A stretch of 64,000 bases of DNA, taken from Chloroflexota bacterium (lineage in GTDB: Bacteria > Chloroflexota > UBA11872 > VXOZ01). Both the position numbers and the translations under genes were made by a program. Below are positions 43,515 to 52,258 of this stretch, piece after piece (within the stretch, counting starts at the first letter, position 1; each line of letters begins with the position of its first letter). The DNA lies in NCBI GenBank assembly GCA_958295775.1, contig CATQHC010000002.1:1221894-1285893 (forward strand). Reading direction: 5' to 3'. The notes under the pieces are model-generated. The model saw nothing but the letters and a program-made list of their open reading frames with translations, was not told the DNA's origin and did not search any database.

Positions 43515-44783
43515 ATGGCCGAGCTTGTAAGTCAGCAACACCGCGTCAACCCGCTGACGATCGCTCTCGATCAATTCGACCGCACCGCAGAGATCCTGCA
43601 CCTCGACGAGGACATGCGCAAGGTGCTTCGCGTTCCCAAACGGGAGCTTACCGTCAACTTTCCCGTGCGCATGGACGACGGCAGGCTGGAGATGTTCTCC
43701 GGCTACCGCGTGCAGCACAACGTGAATCGCGGGCCGGCCAAGGGCGGTATCCGCTTTGCTCCCGACGTGGATATCGAGGAAGTGCGCGCCCTCGCCATGT
43801 GGATGACGTGGAAGTGCGCGCTCGTTGGCATTCCTTACGGTGGCGCGAAGGGCGGCGTTGCCTGCAACCCTAAGCAACTTTCCCGCACCGAGCTAGAAGG
43901 GCTGACACGGCGGTTCACGTCTGAGATCTACACGCTCATCGGTCCAGAGTCCGATATTCCCGCACCCGATATGAACACAGACTCCCAGATCATGGCCTGG
44001 ATCATGGATACCTACAGCATGCAACGCGGGTATTCAGTGCCTGCGGTGGTGACCGGCAAGCCGCTGGAGATTGGCGGCTCGGCAGGCAGAACTGAAGCCA
44101 CGGGACGCGGTGTGACGTATGTGGTTGAAGAAGTGCTCGGCTATAGGGGTGAGCGACTCGAGGGCAAGACTGTTGCCATCCAGGGCTTTGGCAACGTGGG
44201 GTCGCATGCCGCCGAGTTGCTGGCGGCCCAAGGCGCAAAGGTCGTCGCAATCTCGGACGTGAGCGGCGCCGTCTTCAATGCCCGCGGACTTGACGTCAAT
44301 GCCGCCCTGCAGATAAAGAACGAAGGTGTGCTCGTCAGCGACTTGCCCGGTGGCGAGCGCATCAGCAACGATGAGCTGCTTGAATTACCGGTAGACATCC
44401 TTGTCCCGGCCGCGATCCATGGCCAAATAACGGGAGAAAACGCGGATGACATTCGGGCAAGATACATTGCCGAGGCCGCCAACGGTCCTACCACGCCCGA
44501 AGCGGATGAGATTCTGCGGGAACGAGGGATCATAGTTATTCCCGATGTGCTCTGCAACGCGGGCGGTGTAACGGTCTCTTACTTCGAGTGGGTGCAAGGC
44601 CTGCAGGCGTTTTTCTGGGAAATCGACCAGATTCGCCGGCGCCTCAAGAGCATCATCAGCCGCGCCACACGTGAGACCATTGCGACCGCAGAGAAATATG
44701 ACGTAGACCTGCGCATGGGCGCTTCCGCCCTCGGCATAAGCCGGGTCGCCGAGGCTACACTTTCTCGGGGGATATATCCTTAG
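43515..44783 (+). CDS. gdhA: Glutamate dehydrogenase (Glu/Leu/Phe/Val family)
   Basis: A 422-residue hexameric-type GDH converting glutamate and 2-oxoglutarate. It has NVNRGPAKGGIRFAPDVDIE, the catalytic-lysine block IPYGGAKGGVACNPKQ, GPESDIPAPDMNTDSQ, the substrate-binding GGSAGRTEATGRGV, and the Rossmann GFGNVGSHAAELLAAQGAKV. Cofactor preference cannot be fixed by eye. ATG start with AGAGGAGG. It follows gatB by 124 bases; with the gat operon and aminotransferase it forms a glutamate-centred neighbourhood. Confidence 0.95.
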   Translation: MAELVSQQHRVNPLTIALDQFDRTAEILHLDEDMRKVLRVPKRELTVNFPVRMDDGRLEMFSGYRVQHNVNRGPAKGGIRFAPDVDIEEVRALAMWMTWKCALVGIPYGGAKGGVACNPKQLSRTELEGLTRRFTSEIYTLIGPESDIPAPDMNTDSQIMAWIMDTYSMQRGYSVPAVVTGKPLEIGGSAGRTEATGRGVTYVVEEVLGYRGERLEGKTVAIQGFGNVGSHAAELLAAQGAKVVAISDVSGAVFNARGLDVNAALQIKNEGVLVSDLPGGERISNDELLELPVDILVPAAIHGQITGENADDIRARYIAEAANGPTTPEADEILRERGIIVIPDVLCNAGGVTVSYFEWVQGLQAFFWEIDQIRRRLKSIISRATRETIATAEKYDVDLRMGASALGISRVAEATLSRGIYP

Positions 44784-45093
44784 CCGCAGCCCCAACGCAA
44801 CCTACACTGCTCAATGTTAGTAAGTCGGCCGTCTCTCATTGTCCTCCCTTGATTCTGAGGTTTTGGGCGGCCGGCGGTGTCTTGCGCCTCACAGACCCAG
44901 CAATGCCATCCCGGATTCGGCCCGCACCTTTGCGACCCATTATGGTTCGAGCCAGTTGAGCTACTTGATCTCCTTCGCCCTCTATACTCTGGCGAGCGCA
45001 AAGACACATACGAGTATTAAGCACATAGACCGTGAGGCCCATACCTGCTTGGTTCACTCCCTTCACAGTCGTGTTCGCTTATAGGCTTTGCTG
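44784..45093. other. Spacer after glutamate dehydrogenase
   Basis: About 310 bases with no convincing gene or hairpin. The promoter of the next gene begins at 45094. Confidence 0.3.
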
Positions 45094-45122
45094 TTGACAC
45101 ATCGCAGTAGTTTGCTTATCCT
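45094..45122 (+). promoter_or_regulatory. Putative strong sigma-70 promoter of the solute-binding protein gene
   Basis: Consensus TTGACA (45094-45099) and TATCCT (45117-45122) with optimal 17-base spacing, 47 bases before the ATG at 45170. Confidence 0.55.
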
Positions 45123-45169
45123 TTAGCCAGTTCTAGGCATCCGTAGTATTGCAAGGAGTGGTGACAGCA

Positions 45170-46573
45170 ATGGATACCAATGAGACGAAACATGCGTTCT
45201 CACGCAGGCGTTTTCTTGCCGGCGGCGCGGCAACAAGCGGATTTCTGTTGCTTGCTGCCTGCGGCGGGGCAGGTACGGGCGACGCAATGCCAAAGGAGGA
45301 GATGAAAGAGGCGGAAGCACCCAAAGAGGAAGCCAAGCAGCCCGAAGCAGAGCCCATCACCGTCGTCTTCCGCGACTGGCGTGAGCCGGGGCGCACCCTC
45401 ACTACATGGGAAACCTGGTTCAACTGGTCCGCTGACACATTTCGCGAAATGAACCCGCAAGTAGAGGCGATCGAGTACACGTTCGTGCCATTCGGCGCCG
45501 AGTATTTGCAGAAGCTCACCACGGAATCTGCTGCGCGTGTCGCGCCCGACGTGGTGCACAGTTCCATTATCTGGGGGCGCGACCTGTGGGACAATGGCAT
45601 TTTGGCAGACCTCAGCGCGCATCTTGCCACAGCCCCGGACGTTGGGGCCGATCAGTTTATGCCCAGCGCCAATCCCTATCGCACGGCGGAGGGCAAGGTC
45701 TTCGGCATCTCATTCTGGGGTCCAGACTCCTACGTGATGGTAATAAACCAGGACCACTATGTGGACGCCGGTCTTGATCCCGAAGGCGGCGACCAATTGA
45801 CCTGGGAGGGCTTGGCCGAATCTACGGAAAAACTCTCCAAGAAAGACTCATCCGGCAACTACGAGCGCCTTGGTTTTACCTATCACATTCCCGGCATGCC
45901 CGAGTTTGCCGCCTGGCTCTACGCCAACGGCGGCGAAATGCACAATGAAGAGCTCACAGAAGCCATCTTCGACACCGCCCAAGCGCAAGAAGTGGCGGAA
46001 CACCGCGCCCTTCAGTACGTGCGCTACAAGGACCGCGTTGAGGGCTATCCGGGCAACCTGGATAGCTTGAGGCAAGGTCTTGGGTCCGGCATTTCCTGGG
46101 GTACGTGGGCCGCATACTACGTTCGCGACGAATTTCCTGAGGACTTCAAATTTTGGATGGTACCGCTGCCGAAGGGTCCAAGCACTGATGGCGCAACCAG
46201 CGGCGCAACGTGGATCAACATGATGGTCGTGCCCGATGGCGCGCAGCAGCCGGACATGGCGTTTGAGTACAGCCGCTTCATCTGCGGCCTAGAGGCCCAG
46301 GTGCAGAAACTGCTCTTGGTCAAGCAGGTCTCGCCGAGGCTTGACTTCTACAACACGCCGGAATGGGGACAAGCGGTGGGCGAACTGCCGCAACTTGCGG
46401 CCGTACCCGAAATTGGCGCAGCTGGCAAGCCCTACCCGTTCTTCAGGCGCTATACGGCTGCAAATGCACAGTTCCCAATCGTTCAGGACGCAATGCGCGG
46501 CGAAAGCGATCTCGACCTGCGGGGCGCCATTGCAGAAGCCGTGAAACTCATTACCCAGGAACTCGAGTCTTAG
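45170..46573 (+). CDS. Family 1 extracellular solute-binding lipoprotein (sugar ABC type)
   Basis: A 467-residue exported binding protein. The Tat-style leader SRRRFLAGGAATSGFLLLAA ends in a lipobox Cys, followed by a Lys/Glu-rich tether (KEEMKEAEAPKEEAKQ). The mature part has VFRDWREPGRTLTTWETWF, KVFGISFWGPDSYVMVINQ, GLDPEGGDQLTWEGLAE and ATSGATWINMMVV, as in maltose/oligosaccharide-type SBPs. Ligand unknown. ATG at 45170 with AAGGAG upstream; an earlier in-frame codon is less likely. No permease or ATPase gene is adjacent. A hairpin terminator lies downstream. Confidence 0.87.
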   Translation: MDTNETKHAFSRRRFLAGGAATSGFLLLAACGGAGTGDAMPKEEMKEAEAPKEEAKQPEAEPITVVFRDWREPGRTLTTWETWFNWSADTFREMNPQVEAIEYTFVPFGAEYLQKLTTESAARVAPDVVHSSIIWGRDLWDNGILADLSAHLATAPDVGADQFMPSANPYRTAEGKVFGISFWGPDSYVMVINQDHYVDAGLDPEGGDQLTWEGLAESTEKLSKKDSSGNYERLGFTYHIPGMPEFAAWLYANGGEMHNEELTEAIFDTAQAQEVAEHRALQYVRYKDRVEGYPGNLDSLRQGLGSGISWGTWAAYYVRDEFPEDFKFWMVPLPKGPSTDGATSGATWINMMVVPDGAQQPDMAFEYSRFICGLEAQVQKLLLVKQVSPRLDFYNTPEWGQAVGELPQLAAVPEIGAAGKPYPFFRRYTAANAQFPIVQDAMRGESDLDLRGAIAEAVKLITQELES

Positions 46574-46626
46574 GGCCGGATACCCGCTAGCGCGGGAACG
46601 AAGAGTCAGGCTCCCTGGCGCCAATG

Positions 46627-46668
46627 GCTGGAGAGAAGGTATTGTTACCGTCTCTCCAGCTTGCTTTT
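46627..46668 (+). terminator. Intrinsic terminator of the solute-binding protein gene
   Basis: GCTGGAGAGAAGGT (46627-46640) pairs with ACCGTCTCTCCAGC (46647-46660) with one mismatch, loop ATTGTT, followed by TTGCTTTT. Just upstream (46575-46610) lies a GGATACCCGCTAGCGCGGGA palindrome of the dispersed type. Confidence 0.7.
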
Positions 46669-46810
46669 GACCTACACCTAAATCTATCGCACAATTCGCT
46701 TCAAAATGCTAACCAGCGTGCGGTACTTCGTGTAACTATCGGAGAGTATGGTTCGGTAGGAATAGACCTCTTCAGGAACAGCTCTTCCCCGTGAGCTGAC
46801 ATCCAAGAGT

Positions 46811-46860
46811 TCCCGTTGGGCCTGAGTTTGCCTACCCTGAGCAAGTCGAAGGACCGAAGG
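46811..46860. repeat. Copy of the TGAGC/TCGAAGG dispersed repeat
   Basis: CCTGAGTTTGCCTACCCTGA followed by GCAAGTCGAAGGACCGAAGG matches the elements at 18291-18341 and (inverted) 47835-47887. It occupies most of the gap before the nitrilase-type gene; nothing else is visible in 46669-46922. Confidence 0.6.
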
Positions 46861-46922
46861 CCAGTTATCCAGAGCAACCTGCAAGAGAATTCCAATTCAC
46901 GTCGGAATCAGGAGGCGCGACC

Positions 46923-47750
46923 GTGTCGTTCAAACTCGCCGTAGTGCAAATGGATTGCGTGCTTGGCGACGTAGGCGCCAACCTGGCGCGCGCCGATAGT
47001 CTCGTCGGTGCCGCCGCAGCGCAGGGCGCAACCGTGGCCGTGCTGCCAGAACTCGCTACCACCGGCTATTTTGTCGGCGAACGCCTCGGCGCGCTGGCGG
47101 AGGCAATCCCAGGGCCAACCACCGATGAATTGGGGCAGATCGCACGCCGCCACCAGTGCTACGTCGTCGCCGGCATGATCGAACGCGGGAAAGGCTGCTT
47201 CTACAACAGCGCTGCCTTGCTTGCCCCCGACGGCAACCTGCAAGGGGCGTACCGCAAGGTGCATCTCTTTTCAGCGGAGCGGGAAGTATTCACTCCCGGC
47301 GCCGAGCCGGCCCTGTTCGACATTGCCGGTACGCGGGTGGCGCTGACGATTTGCTACGACCTGATCTTTCCCGAGTACATTCGCCGTCTCGTCCTGGAAG
47401 GCGCGCAAGTTATCCTGAACAGCACCGACTGGATCACCAACGACTGGCAGCGCGGCCTCGGCTGGGGCGGAACGGTGGTAGCCGGTCTCGTTGCCACGCG
47501 CGCCCTGGAAAACACCGTGCACGTAGCCATGGCAGACCGCGTCGGCGTGGAAGAGGACTGGCAGAGCCTGGGGCATTCCTGCATCGCAGCCCCTTCCGGT
47601 GTGCATCTCGCAAAAATCGACGGTGGCGAAGGTGTCGCGGTAGCTGCGCTTGAGCTCGATCATCCGGATTGGGAACAGTGGCGCACCGTAGCCACCTATT
47701 TGGACGACCGCCAGCCTAGTCTCTACGTTCCCAAAAATACATCCTCTTAG
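46923..47750 (+). CDS. Carbon-nitrogen hydrolase (nitrilase superfamily amidase)
   Basis: A 275-residue nitrilase-superfamily enzyme with the Glu-Lys-Cys triad: Glu in VLPELATTGYF, Lys in YRKVHLFSAE, Cys in LTICYDLIFPEYIRRL. Cytoplasmic. The form resembles aliphatic amidase/omega-amidase/N-carbamoyl-putrescine-type branches; the exact amide is unknown. GTG start with a strong GGAGG seven bases upstream. It stands alone between repeat-bearing spacers. Confidence 0.9.
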   Translation: MSFKLAVVQMDCVLGDVGANLARADSLVGAAAAQGATVAVLPELATTGYFVGERLGALAEAIPGPTTDELGQIARRHQCYVVAGMIERGKGCFYNSAALLAPDGNLQGAYRKVHLFSAEREVFTPGAEPALFDIAGTRVALTICYDLIFPEYIRRLVLEGAQVILNSTDWITNDWQRGLGWGGTVVAGLVATRALENTVHVAMADRVGVEEDWQSLGHSCIAAPSGVHLAKIDGGEGVAVAALELDHPDWEQWRTVATYLDDRQPSLYVPKNTSS

Positions 47751-47753
47751 GAG

Positions 47754-47887
47754 TAGCGCGGGGCCTCGTGCCCCGCCCCCATCGGGACGTGTGCGCAATC
47801 TCGTGCAGTCCATCGGCTCTTTGACTGTGTCCTTCACCCTTCAACGCTGCGGCAGGCTCAGGATAGGCAAGCTCAATGCGAACGGGG
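47754..47887. repeat. Hairpin and inverted dispersed repeat after the amidase gene
   Basis: GCGGGGC (47758-47764) pairs with GCCCCGC (47770-47776), a short GC hairpin just after the stop that may act as a terminator. 47835-47887 is an inverted copy of the element at 18291-18341 (CTTCAACGCTGCGGCAGGCT then CAGGATAGGCAAGCTC). The remaining part of 47751-48070 shows no gene. Confidence 0.55.
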
Positions 47888-48070
47888 TGGTTAAGCGGCC
47901 TTTCAACTCGTCCACCGTCACTCCGCAAATGGCGCGACAAGCGCACGGCTAAGCTTCGCAGTGCGAATAGAGAAAGGCATGCCTTTGCTTTCGTGCAGCG
48001 CACTTGGTAATTTGAATGTGTGCTACGCGCCCGCACTTGCGTCAATGCCCATCTAACGAAAGGCTAAGCC

Positions 48071-50017
48071 GTGGACATCCGTACATACCTCTCTGAAGAA
48101 GCCCGACGCATGCAGGCGGAGTCGCTGCACGCGCTGCCCGCGCCTGCCGACTGGCCGCAGGCGCGTGAAGAGTGGCTCGCGCAGTACTACGAAATGATGG
48201 GCGTAACCAGCCACATGTCGCTCACGGAGCGCCCTGATCTCAACGTGTGTGTGACCAAAGAAACCCAGCGAGACGGCTACCGCATCCTAAATCTCTATTA
48301 CGAGAGCTTGCCCGGACTTTTCGTCACCGGCAACCTGTATCTGCCCATAGGCGTAGAAGGGCCGGTGCCGGGTGTGCTCTACGTTTGCGGCCACGCCCAG
48401 AAGCAGAAGGAGCACTATCAAGCCCATCCCCGCAAATTAGCCCAACTCGGCTTCGCCTGCTTGCTGGTGGAAACGATCCAGCTTGGTGAGATAGAGGGAC
48501 ACCATCATGGCACCTGCCACCGCGGCTGGTTCAACTGGTTCAGCCAGGGCTACACGCCCGCCGGCGTGGAACTGTGGAACGGCGTGCGCGGCCTCGACCT
48601 GCTGGCGTCGTTGCCGGAAGTGGACGGCGATCGGCTAGGGGTCACCGGCATCTCCGGCGGCGGCGCCGTAAGCTGGTGGATTGCCGCTGCCGACGAACGC
48701 GTGCAGGTGGTCGCGCCGGTCTGCGGCACTGCCACGTTTGCTTCTCACATCTGCGAGCGAACTATTGACGGCCACTGCGACTGCATGTTCTTCGTAAACG
48801 CGTACCGCTGGGAGCTGGCCGACGTGGCGCGGCTCATAGCCCCACGCCCCATGCTTATCGGCTCCGCCAACCGCGACGGTATCTTTCACATCCGGTCAAT
48901 CCGAGAAACCTTTGTAGGTGTCAAGAAAGTCTACGACCACTTGGGCGCCGGACACAATGTCCGCCTGATCGAAACGCCCGGCGGGCATTCCTACCACGCC
49001 AATTCGCGCCGCGGCATTTTCTCCTGGTTCCTGCGCCACCTGGCGGACAAGGATGTCTCGCCGGAGGCAACGGGCGATATCGACGACCGTCCGGAAGTGC
49101 AAGAGGACGCCGCCACGCTCCGCGTCTATCAAAACGGCGTGCCTACCTCTGAGCGCGTCACGACTATTCATGAGGACTTCTTCACGCTGCCGGAACTCCC
49201 CAGCATTGCGAACGCAGACGAATTGGCAGCCATCCGTGACAAGACTCGCGCCGGGCTAGCCGAGATATCGTTCGGACATTTCCCGCGCGTGCCAGGTGCT
49301 CTAGACGCGGAGGTCGAATACGAGACCGGTCGGGGCGACGCGGTCGCGGGCGGCCGGTTTGCCTTCACGTCAGAAGGCGGCTGGCGGCTGCACGGGTCTT
49401 GGACTCTGCCGGAATCAGACGCCGCTGCGCCGGCCGTTGTGGCACTGCGTTTGCCTCATGAGCCACGCCGCGCCACCGAAGACTGGCTGCAAGGGCTCGA
49501 TAGTTCTTGGGCGCGTGTTGTCGCGGAGCCGCGCGGCACCGGCGACAACGCCTGGGGCACGGAGCTCGATTGGCACGTGCGCCGCGCCGCCATGCTCACC
49601 GGGCGCACCGTCGCGTCTATGCAAGTCTATGACACCCTACGCGCCCTGGATGCCATTTCAGATCTGCCGGGTGTGGATAGCACGCGGGTAGTATTGGCCG
49701 GGCGCGGCCAGATGGCGGTGGTGGCGCTCTACGCGGCACTGCTCCACGGCAACTTAGAAGCGCTCATTCTGAGCGATCTGCCGGAATCGCTGGCCGCGCA
49801 CTCCAGCCCTGACGGCACCGGCATCGCCAGCGAAATCCTGTTTGCGCTCCAACACGCCGACCTGCCCCAAGCCGCCGGACTGCTCTGGCCCATGGAACTA
49901 GTCTTCCTCGGGCCCCGCCCCGGCACGTTCGGCTGGACCGAGGATCTCTATAACCGCCTTGGCAGCCCCGGCGCAATCCGGCACGTGATGAATCTTGGGC
50001 AGTGGCAAGCGACATGA
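48071..50017 (+). CDS. Double alpha/beta-hydrolase, C-terminal half degenerate
   Basis: A 648-residue protein of two alpha/beta-hydrolase halves. The first half has an intact nucleophile elbow RLGVTGISGGGAVSWW (Ser195), an acid near Asp269 (SANRDGIF) and His306 (ETPGGHSYHA), as in acetyl-xylan-esterase/dienelactone-hydrolase relatives. In the second half the elbow reads VVLAGRGQMAVVALYA, with Gly546 in place of Ser, so it should be inactive. No signal peptide. GTG start with AAAGG upstream. This is the mirror of the protein at 18436-20715. The stop overlaps the start of the zinc-finger gene (ATGA). Confidence 0.78.
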   Translation: MDIRTYLSEEARRMQAESLHALPAPADWPQAREEWLAQYYEMMGVTSHMSLTERPDLNVCVTKETQRDGYRILNLYYESLPGLFVTGNLYLPIGVEGPVPGVLYVCGHAQKQKEHYQAHPRKLAQLGFACLLVETIQLGEIEGHHHGTCHRGWFNWFSQGYTPAGVELWNGVRGLDLLASLPEVDGDRLGVTGISGGGAVSWWIAAADERVQVVAPVCGTATFASHICERTIDGHCDCMFFVNAYRWELADVARLIAPRPMLIGSANRDGIFHIRSIRETFVGVKKVYDHLGAGHNVRLIETPGGHSYHANSRRGIFSWFLRHLADKDVSPEATGDIDDRPEVQEDAATLRVYQNGVPTSERVTTIHEDFFTLPELPSIANADELAAIRDKTRAGLAEISFGHFPRVPGALDAEVEYETGRGDAVAGGRFAFTSEGGWRLHGSWTLPESDAAAPAVVALRLPHEPRRATEDWLQGLDSSWARVVAEPRGTGDNAWGTELDWHVRRAAMLTGRTVASMQVYDTLRALDAISDLPGVDSTRVVLAGRGQMAVVALYAALLHGNLEALILSDLPESLAAHSSPDGTGIASEILFALQHADLPQAAGLLWPMELVFLGPRPGTFGWTEDLYNRLGSPGAIRHVMNLGQWQAT

Positions 50018-50238
50018 AGTGCAGCATCCAGGGCTGTCCTGGAGAGTACGAAGCGAGAAGTGTCATGCACACCGTGCGGCGCGAGGGTCAAGTGATTGTC
50101 ATCGACCACGTTCCGGCTGATGTCTGCACGGTCTGCGGAGACACGCTGTTGCAACCGGACACGGTACGCAAGATCGCAACACTCCTGCAACAGAAACGCC
50201 AACCGGCAAGTAGAGTACCTTTGTATGAGTTCGCTTAG
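50014..50238 (+). CDS. YgiT-type zinc-finger protein (MqsA-like antitoxin N-domain)
   Basis: A 74-residue protein with two Cys pairs (MKCSIQGCPG and DVCTVCGDTL), the usual zinc knuckle of YgiT/MqsA-type proteins, followed by the DTVRKIATLLQQKRQP helix. Such domains are the antitoxin half of MqsRA-like or DUF4258 toxin-antitoxin pairs. Here no small toxin gene is adjacent; the ATG overlaps the stop of the double hydrolase by four bases. It may be an orphan or have another role. A frame four codons longer exists. Confidence 0.75.
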   Translation: MKCSIQGCPGEYEARSVMHTVRREGQVIVIDHVPADVCTVCGDTLLQPDTVRKIATLLQQKRQPASRVPLYEFA

Positions 50239-50560
50239 AGTGCGCACGCGCCAATAGGGCGCGAAGTGCTGGGCAAGAGTGAGGCGCTGCCGCTCAGTCG
50301 CGGAGCCCGCCAAAGGAAGAGTGACTGTTGAGTGGCTAGTCAGACGTATCCGCCTCTCTCGCGCCTGCTAGCGGCGTGTTGTCCTCCGTCGCGCCTTTTC
50401 CTGCCCCATCACTTGCAATCCCTACTGCCCAAGCGGCCCCAGCCGGGCCTGAAGTCAAAGGACCGTCACTCCGGCGAAAGCCGAAGTCCAGACGACGAGC
50501 GGCGGAAGAGAAGATGGATTCCCACTTGCGCGGGAATGACGAACGCACGCGCGCTGATTG
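50239..50560. repeat. Spacer with a two-armed palindromic repeat
   Basis: 50464-50552 contains GTCACTCCGGCGAAAGCCGA, then AGATGGATTCCCACTTGCGC and GGGAATGACG. This is the element type found in reverse at 7046-7128 and in part at 16081-16138. No gene is supported in the spacer, which separates convergent genes. Confidence 0.6.
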
Positions 50561-52048
50561 CTATGACCGCCCTTCCGGCACCACGTGACCTTCAGGATTC
50601 GGCCACTGAAAAGTGCCTTCTTGCATGTTTTCCAGAGCGCTCAATACCGTTTGCGGGCCTTGTTGGGCCACATTCTTCAAGGGGTCCGGCCAGCCTTGAA
50701 GTTGCTCTTCTTCCCACTGCCAGAGGCGGTACTCGATGTCTCGTGTAATGCCAGGATGACTCTCCGCCACGTTTTCTTCCTCTCGCGGGTCGTTTGCCAG
50801 GTCGAAGAGTTGGGTGAGCGGCCAATTCATGAGCCCCCCGTGGTAACTCTTGATGAGCTTCCAGTCGCGTCCATCCGGCGCGCCAATCGTGCGGATTGCT
50901 CGTTGGGCCGACCACAGGCCATGCTCCAAGAACACGAAGTCCCGTCGCGGTTGCGGCTCTGCCTCGCCGCGCAGCAGCCCCAGGAGGGAGCGGCCCTGCC
51001 AGCGGACGGGCGCCTCTAATCCAGCTACCTCACTTAGCGTGGGGCCAAGATCCAAGGTGTAGCTCGCCGCATCCACCACCGTGCCGGGCAGGATCCCGCC
51101 CTGCGGCCAGCGCGCGAGCATCCAAATGTGAGCGTCGGTCTCGTAGACGCCCCAGTGATCGCCGTAGACGCTGTGCTCGCCTTGATTCTCGCCGTGATCG
51201 GTAGCGGCAATGATAAGGGTATCGTCCAGAATGCCCGCTGCCTCAAACGCATCCAGCAGCCGCCCGACGTACTCATCGCAAAAGGCGATCTCCGCATCAT
51301 ACATCGCCATCCAGTAATCGAAATCTTCCTTGCCCCGGATGCGGTGGGAACCGGCGGAGTTCGGCATATGAGCGTAGCGCTCGGCGTCATCCTTGATCCG
51401 CTCATCGGACGGCCAATCGGGCGGCGCATACGTCAACATCTTGTCAACGTACGCCCGCGGCGCTTTGTACGACTGGTGTGGGTCCCAATAGTGCACGTAA
51501 AGAAAGAAATCGTCCTGCGCGTGGTCTTGCAGCCAGTTTTGCGCGCGCGCGGTGATCTCCGGCGCTTCCACGTTGCTGTGCCCCAGGTGCCACTGCGGAC
51601 GGTAGTAGGCCTCCCAACCGGTGCGAAACCAGGGCGCTTGATCGGCAAAGGTAGAGACTGCGGCAGTATGGAAACCGGACTCGCCTCTCTGCACAGCCAA
51701 GTACTCCTGCACCTGCGGCACGCGGCTGCCGGTTGGCGGATACGTCGGCCCCGTGTAGCGAGCGTCCTGTTCCCAGGGTTTCGTATCCAAGTCACCTTCC
51801 GGGCGCCCGTAGTCGCCAATGGATTGCGACCGCTCGCCGTGAGTGAGCAAGCCCGTCTTGATGCCCCAACGACCGGTGAATATGCTCGCACGGGCGGGCA
51901 CGCACGGCGTATCGGCGGCATACATGTTGGTGAAGCGCGCGCCCTCTTGCGCCAGGCGATCGAGATTCGGTGTTGTCGGCCGCTCGTAGCCGTAGCAACC
52001 CAAGTGGTCGCGGCGCAAGGAATCTATGTCTATGTAAAGGACTTTCAT
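50561..52048 (-). CDS. Type I sulfatase (formylglycine-dependent)
   Basis: About 495 residues from the ATG at 52048, which has GAAGG upstream. The open frame extends 135 codons further but only through minisatellite and spacer repeats. Sulfatase core: KVLYIDIDSLRRDHLGCYGY (metal Asp pair), then the modification motif Cys-Val-Pro-Ala-Arg in ADTPCVPARASIFTG, whose Cys becomes formylglycine. Also seen are YVHYWDPHQSYKAP, IIAATDHGENQGEHS and the late DWKLIKSYHG. No signal peptide is visible, so it may be cytoplasmic. Substrate may be a sulfated glycan or other sulfate ester. The activating formylglycine enzyme is not in this window. Confidence 0.9.
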   Translation of the reverse strand: MKVLYIDIDSLRRDHLGCYGYERPTTPNLDRLAQEGARFTNMYAADTPCVPARASIFTGRWGIKTGLLTHGERSQSIGDYGRPEGDLDTKPWEQDARYTGPTYPPTGSRVPQVQEYLAVQRGESGFHTAAVSTFADQAPWFRTGWEAYYRPQWHLGHSNVEAPEITARAQNWLQDHAQDDFFLYVHYWDPHQSYKAPRAYVDKMLTYAPPDWPSDERIKDDAERYAHMPNSAGSHRIRGKEDFDYWMAMYDAEIAFCDEYVGRLLDAFEAAGILDDTLIIAATDHGENQGEHSVYGDHWGVYETDAHIWMLARWPQGGILPGTVVDAASYTLDLGPTLSEVAGLEAPVRWQGRSLLGLLRGEAEPQPRRDFVFLEHGLWSAQRAIRTIGAPDGRDWKLIKSYHGGLMNWPLTQLFDLANDPREEENVAESHPGITRDIEYRLWQWEEEQLQGWPDPLKNVAQQGPQTVLSALENMQEGTFQWPNPEGHVVPEGRS

Positions 52049-52179
52049 CTGTGGACCTTCATGGAGATCTCTCTCTCTCACGGACATTCCTATTGGGTGC
52101 GGCAAACGTTCCGGCCACCGCAATAACATCTCTAGACCAATCACTGCCAGAGCTATGGCCACTCCGCAAGAATTCACCC

Positions 52180-52212
52180 TCACCCCGGCCCTCTCCCTCG
52201 AGGGAGAGGGGG
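52180..52212. repeat. GGGAGAGGG palindromic repeat
   Basis: CCCTCTCCCTCGAGGGAGAGGG (52189-52210) is a perfect 22-base palindrome preceded by CACCCTCACCCCGGC. The other copy (one arm) is at 16235-16268. It lies upstream of the sulfatase gene. The 52049-52258 stretch shows nothing else. Confidence 0.65.
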
Positions 52213-52258
52213 ATTTGTCGCTGCTGGCAGTGGGATTGAAAAGGCTCGTATGACTGGT

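Noticed and set aside
51128..52126. 332-codon plus-strand frame opposite the sulfatase
   Set aside because: It is antisense to a sulfatase with all catalytic motifs and has no motif of its own.
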